This document shows, one piece after another, positions 1-5,920 of a stretch of 35,890 nucleotides of DNA. The translations under genes were made by a program, and so were the position numbers. The DNA lies in the NCBI GenBank assembly GCA_016125255.1, contig WGMD01000023.1, forward strand, positions 1 to 35,890, written 5' to 3'. The DNA comes from Planctomycetota bacterium (GTDB lineage Bacteria; Planctomycetota; Phycisphaerae; Phycisphaerales; Zrk34). Position 1 is the stretch's first letter, and every line of letters begins with the position of its first letter. The notes beneath the pieces are model-generated. The model was not told where the DNA came from and did not search any database. It saw only the letters and a program-made list of their open reading frames with translations.

Positions 1-260
1 CGCCCGACAACCCCATGCGCGCTTTCCGTCACCCCCATGCGCCGTCCCCATCAAGCCCGGGCGTGAGGGCCCTTCGACAAGCTCACGACGAGCACGCCGG
101 CTCGGACTCCCCACATCTTGCGATGACGTTCCGCATGGCGCGGCAAGTCCGAGCCGGGCCGCCCCCGGCAGGGGTTTTCACTGCCTTTCCAATCGCCCCC
201 ACCCAAGGGCCCCCGGCAATGACCGACCGATTTGAACATGTGTGAGAAGGCCGGGGATCG
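1..260. other. Non-coding stretch with a 12-bp inverted repeat
   Basis: I see no convincing gene here. The open frames on both strands are short and have no recognisable protein character. A perfect 12-bp inverted repeat lies at 97-108 and 146-157, separated by 37 nt, so it may form a long-looped hairpin. The sequence around 70-95 resembles a short extragenic repeat that I associate with many GC-rich genomes; that is an impression from memory, not a database result. Confidence 0.4.
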
Positions 261-341
261 ACGAGCCGCGACCGTCAGGGAGCGGTCAAAACACGCATCA
301 ATAAGCGGCGCCGTGACCGCTCCCTCACGGTCGCGGCTCGT
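261..341. repeat. 28-bp imperfect inverted repeat (extragenic palindrome)
   Basis: The arms at 261-288 and 314-341 are reverse complements over 28 nt with one mismatch (position 276), around a 25-nt loop. The element sits just past the stop codon of the methyltransferase remnant at 368. Similar palindromes are common between genes in planctomycetes, where they yield spurious peptides containing TSRDREGAV. It could be a MITE/REP-like element or a transcription terminator; no T-run follows either arm, so a repeat element is favoured. Confidence 0.7.
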
Positions 342-367
342 TAAACTCCGCCCACCCACACACGTTC

Positions 368-673
368 TCATCCCGCGCGTTCCTGATTGAGGCGCAGCAG
401 GTTGGCGAGCACCTTCTGATCGACCTCCGCCCGGCGCTCGGTCAGCGGATCGTCCGACGCCAACGGTTGGCCCGCGCCGGTGTCGCGCCAGACCTCAGCC
501 CAGTCCTCCGACCATGCCCCTGCGGGATCGACTGCCGCATACGCTGCGAGCACTGCGCGATCGAGCTTTTCGTGCGCCAGTTTGAGCCACGTCGGGCGTT
601 CGTTGTACAGATTCGTGAGCGTGCGCTTTTTGAGCCGCGCGTCTTTCGCCGCCGCCGCCATGACCACCGATTG
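368..673 (-). pseudogene. 3' remnant of a DNA methyltransferase gene (restriction-type, MmeI-like C terminus)
   Basis: The last ~100 codons read as the extreme C terminus of the large DNA (adenine) methyltransferases found in type IIG/MmeI-like restriction systems. The family's hallmark block KKRTLTNLYNERPTWL is present, followed by LAHEKLD, an AAY motif and a terminal NLLRLNQERA before the stop. The SAM-binding and catalytic NPPY regions are missing: upstream in its own direction the frame runs straight into the CRISPR array. The frame stays open through the array only because the 66-nt repeat-spacer period is a multiple of three. I interpret it as the 3' remnant of a gene truncated when the CRISPR locus arrived or by a nearby deletion. 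The missing part is not elsewhere in this window. The family call rests on remembered motif similarity. Confidence 0.75.
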
Positions 674-907
674 CCTGCGCTCACACGTCAAATTCGAGTA
701 CCGCGCGGGAGCGCGATCGAGATGACGGATGCGGATGCCCCTGCGCTCACACGTCAAATTCGAGTACCGCGCGGGGGGTGTGGCTGGCTGTGCGGTGTGT
801 TTCCCCCTGCGCTCACACGTCAAATTCGAGTACCGCGCGGGCGACCTGTCCTCACCAGAGAGCCACTTATCCCTGCGCTCACACGTCAAATTCGAGTACC
901 GCGCGGG
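674..907 (-). CRISPR. CRISPR array: four 36-nt repeats, three 30-nt spacers (type V-F)
   Basis: Identical 36-nt repeats lie at 674-709, 740-775, 806-841 and 872-907. The spacers are 710-739, 776-805 and 842-871, each exactly 30 nt and unrelated to one another. Minus-strand transcription is inferred because the upstream cas gene and the candidate tracrRNA point that way. In addition, all spacers end with the same extra base next to the repeat, while the repeat at 674 has a different base there, as expected for a leader-distal end. In this sense the repeat starts CCCGCGC and ends GAGCGCAGG, with near-complementary termini as in other Cas12f repeats. The leader would be about 957-908. The boundary could equally be read as 37/29. 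I saw no spacer match elsewhere in the window by eye. Confidence 0.96.
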
Positions 908-964
908 AGGACTTATGCAATACGCGGCGCAATCTGCAATTGCGAAAATCCGGGCGCAAAAAAA

Positions 965-1098
965 CGAGCGATCGATGAGCGCCACATGCAAGGCGCGAGC
1001 GCCATTAATGCATGTACTTCTCACCTTCAGGCCACGCAGGTTGGCCTTCAGCCGCCGGACCGCGATTGCCCTTGGGCTAGCGTATCCTTATCGGCGGC
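965..1098 (-). ncRNA. Candidate tracrRNA of the Cas12f system
   Basis: Read on the minus strand, this segment folds into a series of helices. A 7-bp outer stem (1098-1092 with 1057-1051) encloses a GCCC-AA-GGGC hairpin (1077-1068). A 6-bp hairpin follows (1047-1042 with 1034-1029) whose 7-nt loop ACCTGCG complements the repeat's terminal CGCAGG. Next come GAGAAGTAC (1022-1014) and a long hairpin (1015-1009 with 990-984, inner arms 1003-999 and 996-992). GCGCTCA (982-976) then complements TGAGCGC of the repeat, and a T7 run lies at 964-958. From memory, Un1Cas12f1 and AsCas12f tracrRNAs show the same order, including a GATAA-like start, a loop that pairs with the repeat end, and a GAGAAGTGC element. 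The RNA overlaps the last ~17 codons of cas12f. Ends are approximate. Confidence 0.8.
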
Positions 1099-2541
1099 CT
1101 CAGATTGGTCTGTCAAAGATCGAGTGGGTATGGACTGTATCTTACACTGGTCGGAGATAAGTTTCTCAATATCGGGCGTGGCGATGTTTCGCGCGGCGTT
1201 GTAATCGGGGTCGGCCTCAAATCCGCATTTCGGAGCCGGACAAACGAATCGAGCGACGTAGCCGTCCCGCCGGGAAGCGTCACGACGGGCACGGTCGAAT
1301 TCAACATGAATGAAGCCGCATCGGCTGCACCGCCGGCTGGTGAATTGCGGATTGATCTTCCGGAGCGTCAATCCGGATTCCTTGGCCTTGTATTCCAAAA
1401 ACTGCTGCAACTGATGATAGCGCCATCGCGCGCCGATGAATGTTCCGCGCAGCGCGTCCTTGAGACTCGCAAGGTCTTCCATCTGTATCACGCGGGCGCC
1501 ATGACTAAGGGCGAAGTCGATCACGGACGAAGAGAGTTGGTGGTTGAGTGTGGTGTAGGCGTGGCTGATGCGGCCTTCGAGTTTTTGGATCGGGCGGAGC
1601 TTGCGTTTTCGCCCGTGACCTGAGCGTGAAGTCTGCCCGCTGAGGGCGACTTTCCCGCCGGCCTGCATGCTGCGCCTTCGTGCGACGATCTGATTCTGGA
1701 GCGAGCGGATGCGCGCGCCGAGCGAAGAAAACTGGCGGCGTCCGAGGCGTGCATGACCATCATTGATCGCAACGTAGATGGGGCATGATACGCCGATGTC
1801 CACGCCGACAATTCGGTCAGCACTGCTCCGCGGCGGGTCCGCGGCGGGGAAGTCATAGGTGATATAGAGCCACCATTTGTTGTCACGGTCATCGTGTTTG
1901 ATCTCGAAAAGGCGTTGACGGTAGCCGTCGGGATTTTGGGACGGGTTGGCCAGAAGCCGATCCAGCACGGCCTGCGCTCCCCCGCCGATGTTGCCGGTCT
2001 GGATGACCACGCGCGGATAAGGGCGCAGACAAAGCATCAGGTCAAGCGTAACGTCGCCGTTTTCGACACGCGCCAATCGCGCGTGATTGCGTTTATCGCA
2101 TCGGAGCGGTATCGCCATATCGAGGCGGTACGTCGGCAACGACGATTTGCCGCGAATGACCTCCTGCCATTTCGATTTTCCGGTGGCCGCGCGAATTTTA
2201 TATTGTGACAAGGCGCCGACGACGGTATCCGGCAGCGCTCCTGTTTTTGAAAACCGGTCAAGTTCGTCCGCTCTTACGCCTTCTTCATCAAGCATCCGGC
2301 GCAGACGCCGATTCAGCGCGCCCGGCGTGTCCAGTTCATATGTCTCCGCGCGTCCGGTGCGCCACATGTGAAAACCAAGATACGCTTCGCTCACAGCCAG
2401 ATTCGCAAGTCGATAGACCCGGTAGCGCGTATCCCGCAGTAGTTTCGCCAGATCCTGCCATGTGCCCGACACGGGTTTGAGGATGCGAAGCCGAAGCACT
2501 TTGACGTGGCGCTTATTTTTGATGACCGGCGAATCATTCAT
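1048..2541 (-). CDS. cas12f: Cas12f-like miniature CRISPR effector nuclease (type V-F)
   Basis: This 497-aa protein is an RNA-guided DNA nuclease by family. The N-terminal ~240 residues correspond to the wedge/REC region and start with the LRLRILKP strand seen in Cas12f1. The RuvC active site is complete: D248 in VGVDIG, E355 in IQMEDL and D446 in DPDYNAARN. C405, C408, C434 and C439 form the target-nucleic-acid-binding zinc finger. Blocks typical of Cas12f rather than ordinary TnpB include ARRRS near 288, SGHGRKRKLRPI at 307-318, INPQFTSRRCSRCG, and a tail ATPDIEK...IPTRSLT that resembles SpCas12f1 (also about 497 aa as I recall). The N-terminal zinc finger of Un1Cas12f1 is absent. ATG at 2541 is the only strong start; GGGGA lies upstream. 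A plain TnpB is the alternative, but the adjacent array and tracrRNA argue against it. Confidence 0.93.
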   Translation of the reverse strand: MNDSPVIKNKRHVKVLRLRILKPVSGTWQDLAKLLRDTRYRVYRLANLAVSEAYLGFHMWRTGRAETYELDTPGALNRRLRRMLDEEGVRADELDRFSKTGALPDTVVGALSQYKIRAATGKSKWQEVIRGKSSLPTYRLDMAIPLRCDKRNHARLARVENGDVTLDLMLCLRPYPRVVIQTGNIGGGAQAVLDRLLANPSQNPDGYRQRLFEIKHDDRDNKWWLYITYDFPAADPPRSSADRIVGVDIGVSCPIYVAINDGHARLGRRQFSSLGARIRSLQNQIVARRRSMQAGGKVALSGQTSRSGHGRKRKLRPIQKLEGRISHAYTTLNHQLSSSVIDFALSHGARVIQMEDLASLKDALRGTFIGARWRYHQLQQFLEYKAKESGLTLRKINPQFTSRRCSRCGFIHVEFDRARRDASRRDGYVARFVCPAPKCGFEADPDYNAARNIATPDIEKLISDQCKIQSIPTRSLTDQSEAADKDTLAQGQSRSGG

Positions 2542-2870
2542 GTAAATCCCCGAGGCTATGCTGGAATTGAAACAACAAACATCGTTAAGGGCAAAGAACG
2601 GGCGCGACTCATGTGCCGTATTGTGCGGTTCGCGGGGCGGGTGGCAAGTCGGGGCGATGCGGGGGACGCATGACGGGCCGGATTCGACGCACGGAAAAAC
2701 CCCCCGGCGGAGCCGGGGGCTGATGGGTGGAGGGGAATTTTGCGTTTTGAATGTCCACCGTCAGCCCCCGGCTTTGCCGGGGGGTTCGTTCGTTTGATCG
2801 CATCGCGTCAAAGAAGATCGTCCGCCTTGCCCGGCTCGATCGAGTTGCTACAATGCCCGACTTCCCGGTT
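2542..2870. other. Intergenic region between cas12f and tRNA-Arg
   Basis: No gene is supported in these 329 nt. The stretch must hold the promoter for cas12f (minus strand) and that for the tRNA (plus strand), but I see no clear -35/-10 pair for either. Its middle part is the palindromic repeat at 2698-2786. The short ORFs across the repeat are products of its inverted symmetry. Confidence 0.6.
2698..2786. repeat. Paired REP-like palindromes in inverted orientation
   Basis: The 26-nt arm at 2698-2723 is the reverse complement of 2761-2786 with two mismatches, and each arm is itself a GC-rich hairpin (CCCCCGGC ... GCCGGGGG). Two opposed hairpins around a 37-nt centre is the layout of BIME/REP doublets or a small MITE. 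It sits 157 nt upstream of the cas12f start. Either hairpin could also stop transcription between the tRNA and cas12f. Confidence 0.75.
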
Positions 2871-2944
2871 GCGGGCGTAGCTCAATTGGATAGAGCACCT
2901 GACTACGGATCAGGAGGTTGAAGGTTCGAGTCCTTCCGCCCGTA
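2871..2944 (+). tRNA. tRNA-Arg (anticodon ACG)
   Basis: A full cloverleaf is visible. The acceptor stem GCGGGCG pairs with CGCCCGT (one G-T wobble). The D-arm contains AGCTCAATTGGATAGAGC, the anticodon arm is CCTGA-CTACGGA-TCAGG with anticodon ACG, and the T-arm contains GTTCGAGTC. The discriminator is A2944 and CCA is not encoded. Its 3' 46 nt form part of the 48-bp repeat that marks integration of the adjacent element, so the tRNA was kept intact by the insertion. Confidence 0.97.
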
Positions 2945-2946
2945 CT
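2899..2946 (+). other. Attachment site (left), tRNA-Arg 3' end
   Basis: These 48 nt, from the anticodon arm to two bases past the discriminator, are repeated without mismatch at 10710-10757, exactly 7,811 nt away. The match stops at 2947 (C versus T). The copy here belongs to the intact tRNA. A tRNA 3' half duplicated at the far end of an integrase-bearing segment is the classic signature of tyrosine-recombinase integration. Confidence 0.95.
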
Positions 2947-2949
2947 CAC

Positions 2950-2973
2950 AAACCCCTGCAAATGCAGGGGTTT
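2950..2973 (+). terminator. Hairpin terminator downstream of tRNA-Arg
   Basis: An 11-bp perfect stem (2950-2960 with 2963-2973) with a 2-nt gap lies 5 nt past the tRNA and is followed by TTTATCTTT. It belongs to the element, not to the ancestral tRNA locus, so the insertion now supplies the tRNA's 3' processing or termination signal. Confidence 0.7.
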
Positions 2974-3013
2974 ATCTTTGCGCTCGATTTTGATGTTTTG
3001 GAGATTTTCGCGC

Positions 3014-3034
3014 CGTGCTACGCTGGTGCTACGG
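3014..3034. repeat. Candidate integrase arm-type sites, left end
   Basis: The 11-mer CGTGCTACGCT at 3014-3024 is followed at once by a second GTGCTACG copy. The same 11-mer occurs at 10585-10595 inside the other end of the element, flanked by a CGTGCAACGCT variant. Short direct repeats 70-140 nt inside both attachment cores suit the arm-type binding sites of lambda-family integrases. This role is inferred from position and similarity. Confidence 0.4.
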
Positions 3035-3179
3035 CCGCAAGTTTTTGTGATCCGGCGCAACAAAAACGCCCGCAACATCGGTGTGACGCCCCGGGCGCAG
3101 CGGCGGTCAGCGCCTGAATGATGAACGCGCGCCTCTGTTCGATGAACGTCGCCGGTGGAATCGGTCCGGCGGCGGTCAT
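3018..3179 (-). CDS. Small hypothetical protein of the element
   Basis: An ATG at 3179 overlaps the TGA of the preceding gene in an ATGA arrangement, suggesting translational coupling. It opens a 53-codon frame. The first half (MTAAGPIPPATFIEQRRAFI...) looks like an ordinary helical protein. The second half is cysteine-rich (CCGRFCCAG) and runs through the candidate integrase arm sites. I do not recognise it. It may be a small phage-type protein or a frame that has lost its original end. Confidence 0.4.
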   Translation of the reverse strand: MTAAGPIPPATFIEQRRAFIIQALTAAAPGASHRCCGRFCCAGSQKLAAVAPA

Positions 3180-3421
3180 CGTTCAATCTCCCGAACGGGA
3201 AGCGCCCCGCAGGCGCGCGGGGTGATCGGAATTGACGCCGCGTCCGTGTCGATGCGCCGTTGCCGCTCGATGGCCTGCTCGACGTGCGGGTCGATGCGGG
3301 ATACTTCGACGCATCGAAGGCGGTGACGCCTCAGCAGGTCTTTCAACGCCAGCTTGAGCGCGAGCGTCGCGGCCTGTCGGTCGCCGGGGTGTTCGACGGT
3401 GATTGTGAATCGCTCGCTCAT
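3176..3421 (-). CDS. Hypothetical protein of the element, downstream of capsid
   Basis: This is an 81-aa protein starting at the ATG at 3421; a GTG immediately before it is the alternative. GAGG lies about 10 nt upstream. The first ~45 residues look like a compact alpha/beta unit (SERFTITVEHPGDRQAATLA followed by a basic helix with LLRRHRLRC). The rest is polar and low in complexity. It lies after the terminator that follows the capsid gene, so it may depend on readthrough or its own promoter. I cannot assign a function. Confidence 0.6.
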   Translation of the reverse strand: MSERFTITVEHPGDRQAATLALKLALKDLLRRHRLRCVEVSRIDPHVEQAIERQRRIDTDAASIPITPRACGALPVREIER

Positions 3422-3435
3422 CACACTACGGCCTC

Positions 3436-3470
3436 AAAAAAAAACCCGGCATCGCGCGAACGACGCCGGG
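3436..3470 (-). terminator. Intrinsic terminator after the capsid gene
   Basis: On the minus strand a CCCGGC...GCCGGG hairpin (3470-3465 with 3450-3445) is followed by nine T residues (3444-3436). It lies 44 nt past the capsid stop codon, the expected position for the end of the late transcript. Confidence 0.85.
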
Positions 3471-3513
3471 CCAGGATTCAGCCGTCGCAAACGATGCGAT
3501 CGGTTGGAGTCGA

Positions 3514-4899
3514 TCAAGCGCGGGCCGCGAGGGTGACAAATTCGGATTGCTCAAAGCCCCGCGCGTCGGTCAGCGTCGAGTTGTAGAGCGGCGCGCCGTC
3601 GTCGCGGATGACCTGCTTAAACATCAGCTCGTCCGTCGTGAACCCGACGTGCATCGACATGTCAATCCGCATCGGCTTCCGCAGATACGCGTACGCCTTC
3701 GGCACGACGCAGATGATGTCCCCCGCGTCGCCCAGAAGCTGCGCCGCCTCGGTGAAGTAGATCGGGCGGCCCAGCAGCGTAGACGGCGCATCCGCGCCGC
3801 GTCCGGGTTCGTAGAGGAACGTGTCGCTGTTCGTCCCGGCGAGATGCGCCGTGATGAGCTGCGTGTACGTGCCGGGGTGCGCCAGCCAGACGGCGGAATC
3901 GTAGACGCGCACACGCTCTCGCATCTTCACGATGTTCGTGCCGACGATCGTGTCGGCCGTCTGACTGCCTTCCTTGTCCACGGTGTACAGCGCCCCGCAG
4001 TTCGTCACGCCCAGCGGCTCGCTGACACCGGTTCCTTCGAGAAAGTCCAGCGCCATCAGCAGCGACGCCGCGCGTCCGAAAAGTTCATTGAGCATCGAGC
4101 TAATGCCGATGCCCGAATCTTCGATGAGTTCGTTCGTCACGCGCACCAGCCCGGCGGCCTTGTGCAGTTCGGCCTTGCGGCTCTGAAACTTGACGGAGTT
4201 TTCGTCAATGTCATCGCTTTCAGCGGTGCGGGAAAGTTTGTAGTTGCCCACCTTCTTCGAGCTTCGATCGCGGTCCGCCAGAATCGGGAATACCGCGTTT
4301 CCGTTGAGCGGCTCAAACTGCCGACGCATGGCGAGCCACGGCGTTTGTTCGTCGGCGCTCATCACGACTTCCGTCTCGAAGCGCTCGGGCACGAGAACGC
4401 CGCCGTATCCGTCGCTGAATTTGTTGTTGCCCGCGAGCGGCTCGAGTCGCTTGTCGTAATGCGTCCCGGTTTTCGCGTCGCGGATGGCGCGCAGGTATTC
4501 GCCCAAATTTCGGAATCCGCCGTCGTCGAGATTATCAAGGTCGGCCTTCGACACCTTCGGCGTTTCGCGCCAATTCGCCGTCCCGTCAACGTGAACGGTG
4601 CGGCCGTTGCCGCGCGCGAACGGGTCGAAGTTGATGTCGGCGGTGCGACTGCGGCGGATGCCTTCCTCCTGATTCATCGCGGCGACCTGAGCCAGCGCGG
4701 ACAAAGTTTCGGCCTTGTCGATAAGCCGGTCGGCGATGGGGTCTTGATCGTTGGCGCGCGCGGCGTCGAGCAGTTCCGATCGAATCTCGGCATGTTCGGT
4801 CGTACTGACCGGCTGGCGGCCGCGCTGACGCGCGATCAATTTGTCGGCCTTCGCCAGAATTTCGGCGGGGTTGGGCTTGGTTTCGTTGGTCATTGCCAT
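3514..4899 (-). CDS. HK97-fold major capsid protein
   Basis: This is a 461-aa phage major capsid protein. The first ~80 residues are charged and helical, like the scaffolding delta domain. An HK97-type core follows: a GGVLVPERFETEV strand, a long helix carrying LVRVTNELIEDS, and the conserved block FLEGTGVSEPLGV, which matches the family's FxxGxGxxxPxG signature. The protein ends with a C-terminal strand-rich domain. I chose the ATG at 4899; the ATG at 4893 is a close alternative. The frame stays open up to 5229, but there it overlaps the better gene at 5015-5407 in another frame. No separate protease gene is visible, so cleavage of the N-terminal domain would need a helper phage. It is terminated by the hairpin at 3436-3470. 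Confidence 0.92.
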   Translation of the reverse strand: MAMTNETKPNPAEILAKADKLIARQRGRQPVSTTEHAEIRSELLDAARANDQDPIADRLIDKAETLSALAQVAAMNQEEGIRRSRTADINFDPFARGNGRTVHVDGTANWRETPKVSKADLDNLDDGGFRNLGEYLRAIRDAKTGTHYDKRLEPLAGNNKFSDGYGGVLVPERFETEVVMSADEQTPWLAMRRQFEPLNGNAVFPILADRDRSSKKVGNYKLSRTAESDDIDENSVKFQSRKAELHKAAGLVRVTNELIEDSGIGISSMLNELFGRAASLLMALDFLEGTGVSEPLGVTNCGALYTVDKEGSQTADTIVGTNIVKMRERVRVYDSAVWLAHPGTYTQLITAHLAGTNSDTFLYEPGRGADAPSTLLGRPIYFTEAAQLLGDAGDIICVVPKAYAYLRKPMRIDMSMHVGFTTDELMFKQVIRDDGAPLYNSTLTDARGFEQSEFVTLAARA

Positions 4900-5014
4900 T
4901 TTTGAAAATCCATTTCGTGTTTCGTGTTTGTCAGGTTTCGTAGCACTTTCCGCCGGGGTTTCGCGTCGTTGGCGCGAGGCGGCGGACATGTCGGCGGGCC
5001 GTTGGCCGTTCGAC

Positions 5015-5407
5015 TTATTCGGGAAGCTGACGCAGGCGGTGGCGCGCCCACGCGCTGACGATGTCGTGCGTTGTCGCGGCGAAGTCTCGCAGAACGTCGC
5101 GCCGCTCGTCGGAGAAGATGCGCACCAGCGCGAAGCTCGCGGTGAGCGCGTCGGCCAGATCGCCGTTCGTCCAATCGCAAGCATTGAATCGCGGCATGGT
5201 CGCTTCGATCGGCGTCTGCGCTGTTTCATTGATGACCCGGCGATCCTGTTCGTCGCTAAGCCACGCCGTCAGCCACGCGCAGAACCGCGGCGCTTTCGCA
5301 GCCATCACGCCGCCGCAAAGCTCCGACAAGTCGGCGAGGTCGGCGTCGGTGAGCCGGTCAGGGTGTTTGAGTAAAACGATTCCGGCGTCGTGGGCTTCTT
5401 TGCTCAT
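5015..5407 (-). CDS. Hypothetical protein of the element
   Basis: This is a 130-aa, mainly helical, acidic protein with an ATG start at 5407. It contains a tryptophan-rich middle (FCAWLTAWLSDEQDRR) and a helical C terminus. I see no motif that gives a function. It lies between the zinc-ribbon gene and the capsid gene, so it could be a small head or regulatory protein. A gap of about 115 nt with no gene separates it from the capsid start. Confidence 0.7.
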   Translation of the reverse strand: MSKEAHDAGIVLLKHPDRLTDADLADLSELCGGVMAAKAPRFCAWLTAWLSDEQDRRVINETAQTPIEATMPRFNACDWTNGDLADALTASFALVRIFSDERRDVLRDFAATTHDIVSAWARHRLRQLPE

Positions 5408-5467
5408 GGTGTTTTACTCTACGGGGTGCGAATGTGGGCGCTTCCATCACATGGAAAGTCGCGGCGA

Positions 5468-5713
5468 TTATTCGAGCAAGTAAACGAAGCGCGCGGCGCA
5501 TTGTGTGCAGCGTGCCCATCGCTTGATCGTGCCGTCGCCTTGTCGGTTGCTTCGATCGTGATGCAGTTCGACGCATCCGCAATTCGGACAGCGCGGCCGC
5601 GCGAAAGTCAGCAGCCCGCGCGGGCGGTCCAGCCGGGCGATCGTGCGGCTCAGGTCGGCGTCGGCCGCGTCGGGCCGGGGTCGGGTTCGCTTCGTAGCTT
5701 TGACGTTCATCAT
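5468..5713 (-). CDS. Zinc-ribbon protein, possibly an Ogr/Delta-like late activator
   Basis: This is an ~81-aa protein with a basic N terminus and a C-terminal four-cysteine zinc ribbon: CPNC, then about 21 residues including several Arg/Lys, then CTQCAARFVYL. The spacing and the aromatic end after the second Cys pair resemble the Ogr/Delta activators of P2-like phages and P4-like satellites, which switch on late genes. That link is inferred from motif shape only. ATG at 5713 or 5710 is the start; no clear Shine-Dalgarno is seen. It directly precedes the capsid-side genes, which suits a late-gene regulator. Confidence 0.65.
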   Translation of the reverse strand: MMNVKATKRTRPRPDAADADLSRTIARLDRPRGLLTFARPRCPNCGCVELHHDRSNRQGDGTIKRWARCTQCAARFVYLLE

Positions 5714-5813
5714 CGTGACCAGAGGCAATAAAATCGTGAAAAAATTTGCGATGGTGACGCGACCGGTCTACGCCTCATGCCTTGTAGGGATTTTGATACC
5801 CCTCCCCCTCGGT

Positions 5814-5920
5814 CTCGCACACTCGCACACTTCCGCACAGGTGTTTCCCGTTTACCTGTATACGAAGGCGCATTAGCCGTTAACTGGAAATAGGTGTGCG
5901 AAGGTGTGCGAAGGTGCGGA
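5814..5920. other. Candidate replication origin with opposed iterons
   Basis: Two clusters of a GTGTGCGA-type unit face each other. Three tandem copies lie on the plus strand at 5892-5920 (AGGTGTGCGA twice, then AGGTGCGGA). Three copies on the opposite strand lie at 5814-5838 (TCGCACAC twice, then TTCCGCAC). The ~53 nt between them are richer in A+T. The cluster abuts the stop codon of the P4-type primase-helicase gene. P4-family initiators bind iterons near their own gene, so an origin is a reasonable inference. A regulatory operator for the downstream zinc-ribbon gene is the alternative. Confidence 0.55.

Noticed and set aside
674-907. Possible self-targeting by the spacers
   Set aside because: I saw no match to the three spacers elsewhere in the window by eye. 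A full search was not possible.
674-1024. An open frame running through the CRISPR array, giving a protein with four identical 12-residue repeats
   Set aside because: The 66-nt period is a multiple of three, so the frame simply stays open across non-coding repeats. Spacers are unrelated and show no coding character.
467-1204. Plus-strand open frame across the array (245 aa)
   Set aside because: It is antisense to the methyltransferase remnant, array, tracrRNA candidate and the end of cas12f, and has no protein family character.
1048-2541. Simple IS605-type TnpB transposon gene
   Set aside because: No transposase tnpA or transposon ends are visible. Cas12f-specific sequence blocks, an adjacent array and a matching tracrRNA point to a CRISPR effector.
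2848-3017. Protein frame across the tRNA containing GGRTRTFNLLIRSQVLYPI
   Set aside because: This is the well-known false peptide obtained by translating a tRNA gene on the opposite strand.
4900-5229. N-terminal extension of the capsid protein by ~110 residues
   Set aside because: The extension is arginine/serine-rich, unlike phage proteins, and overlaps a better gene in another frame (5015-5407).
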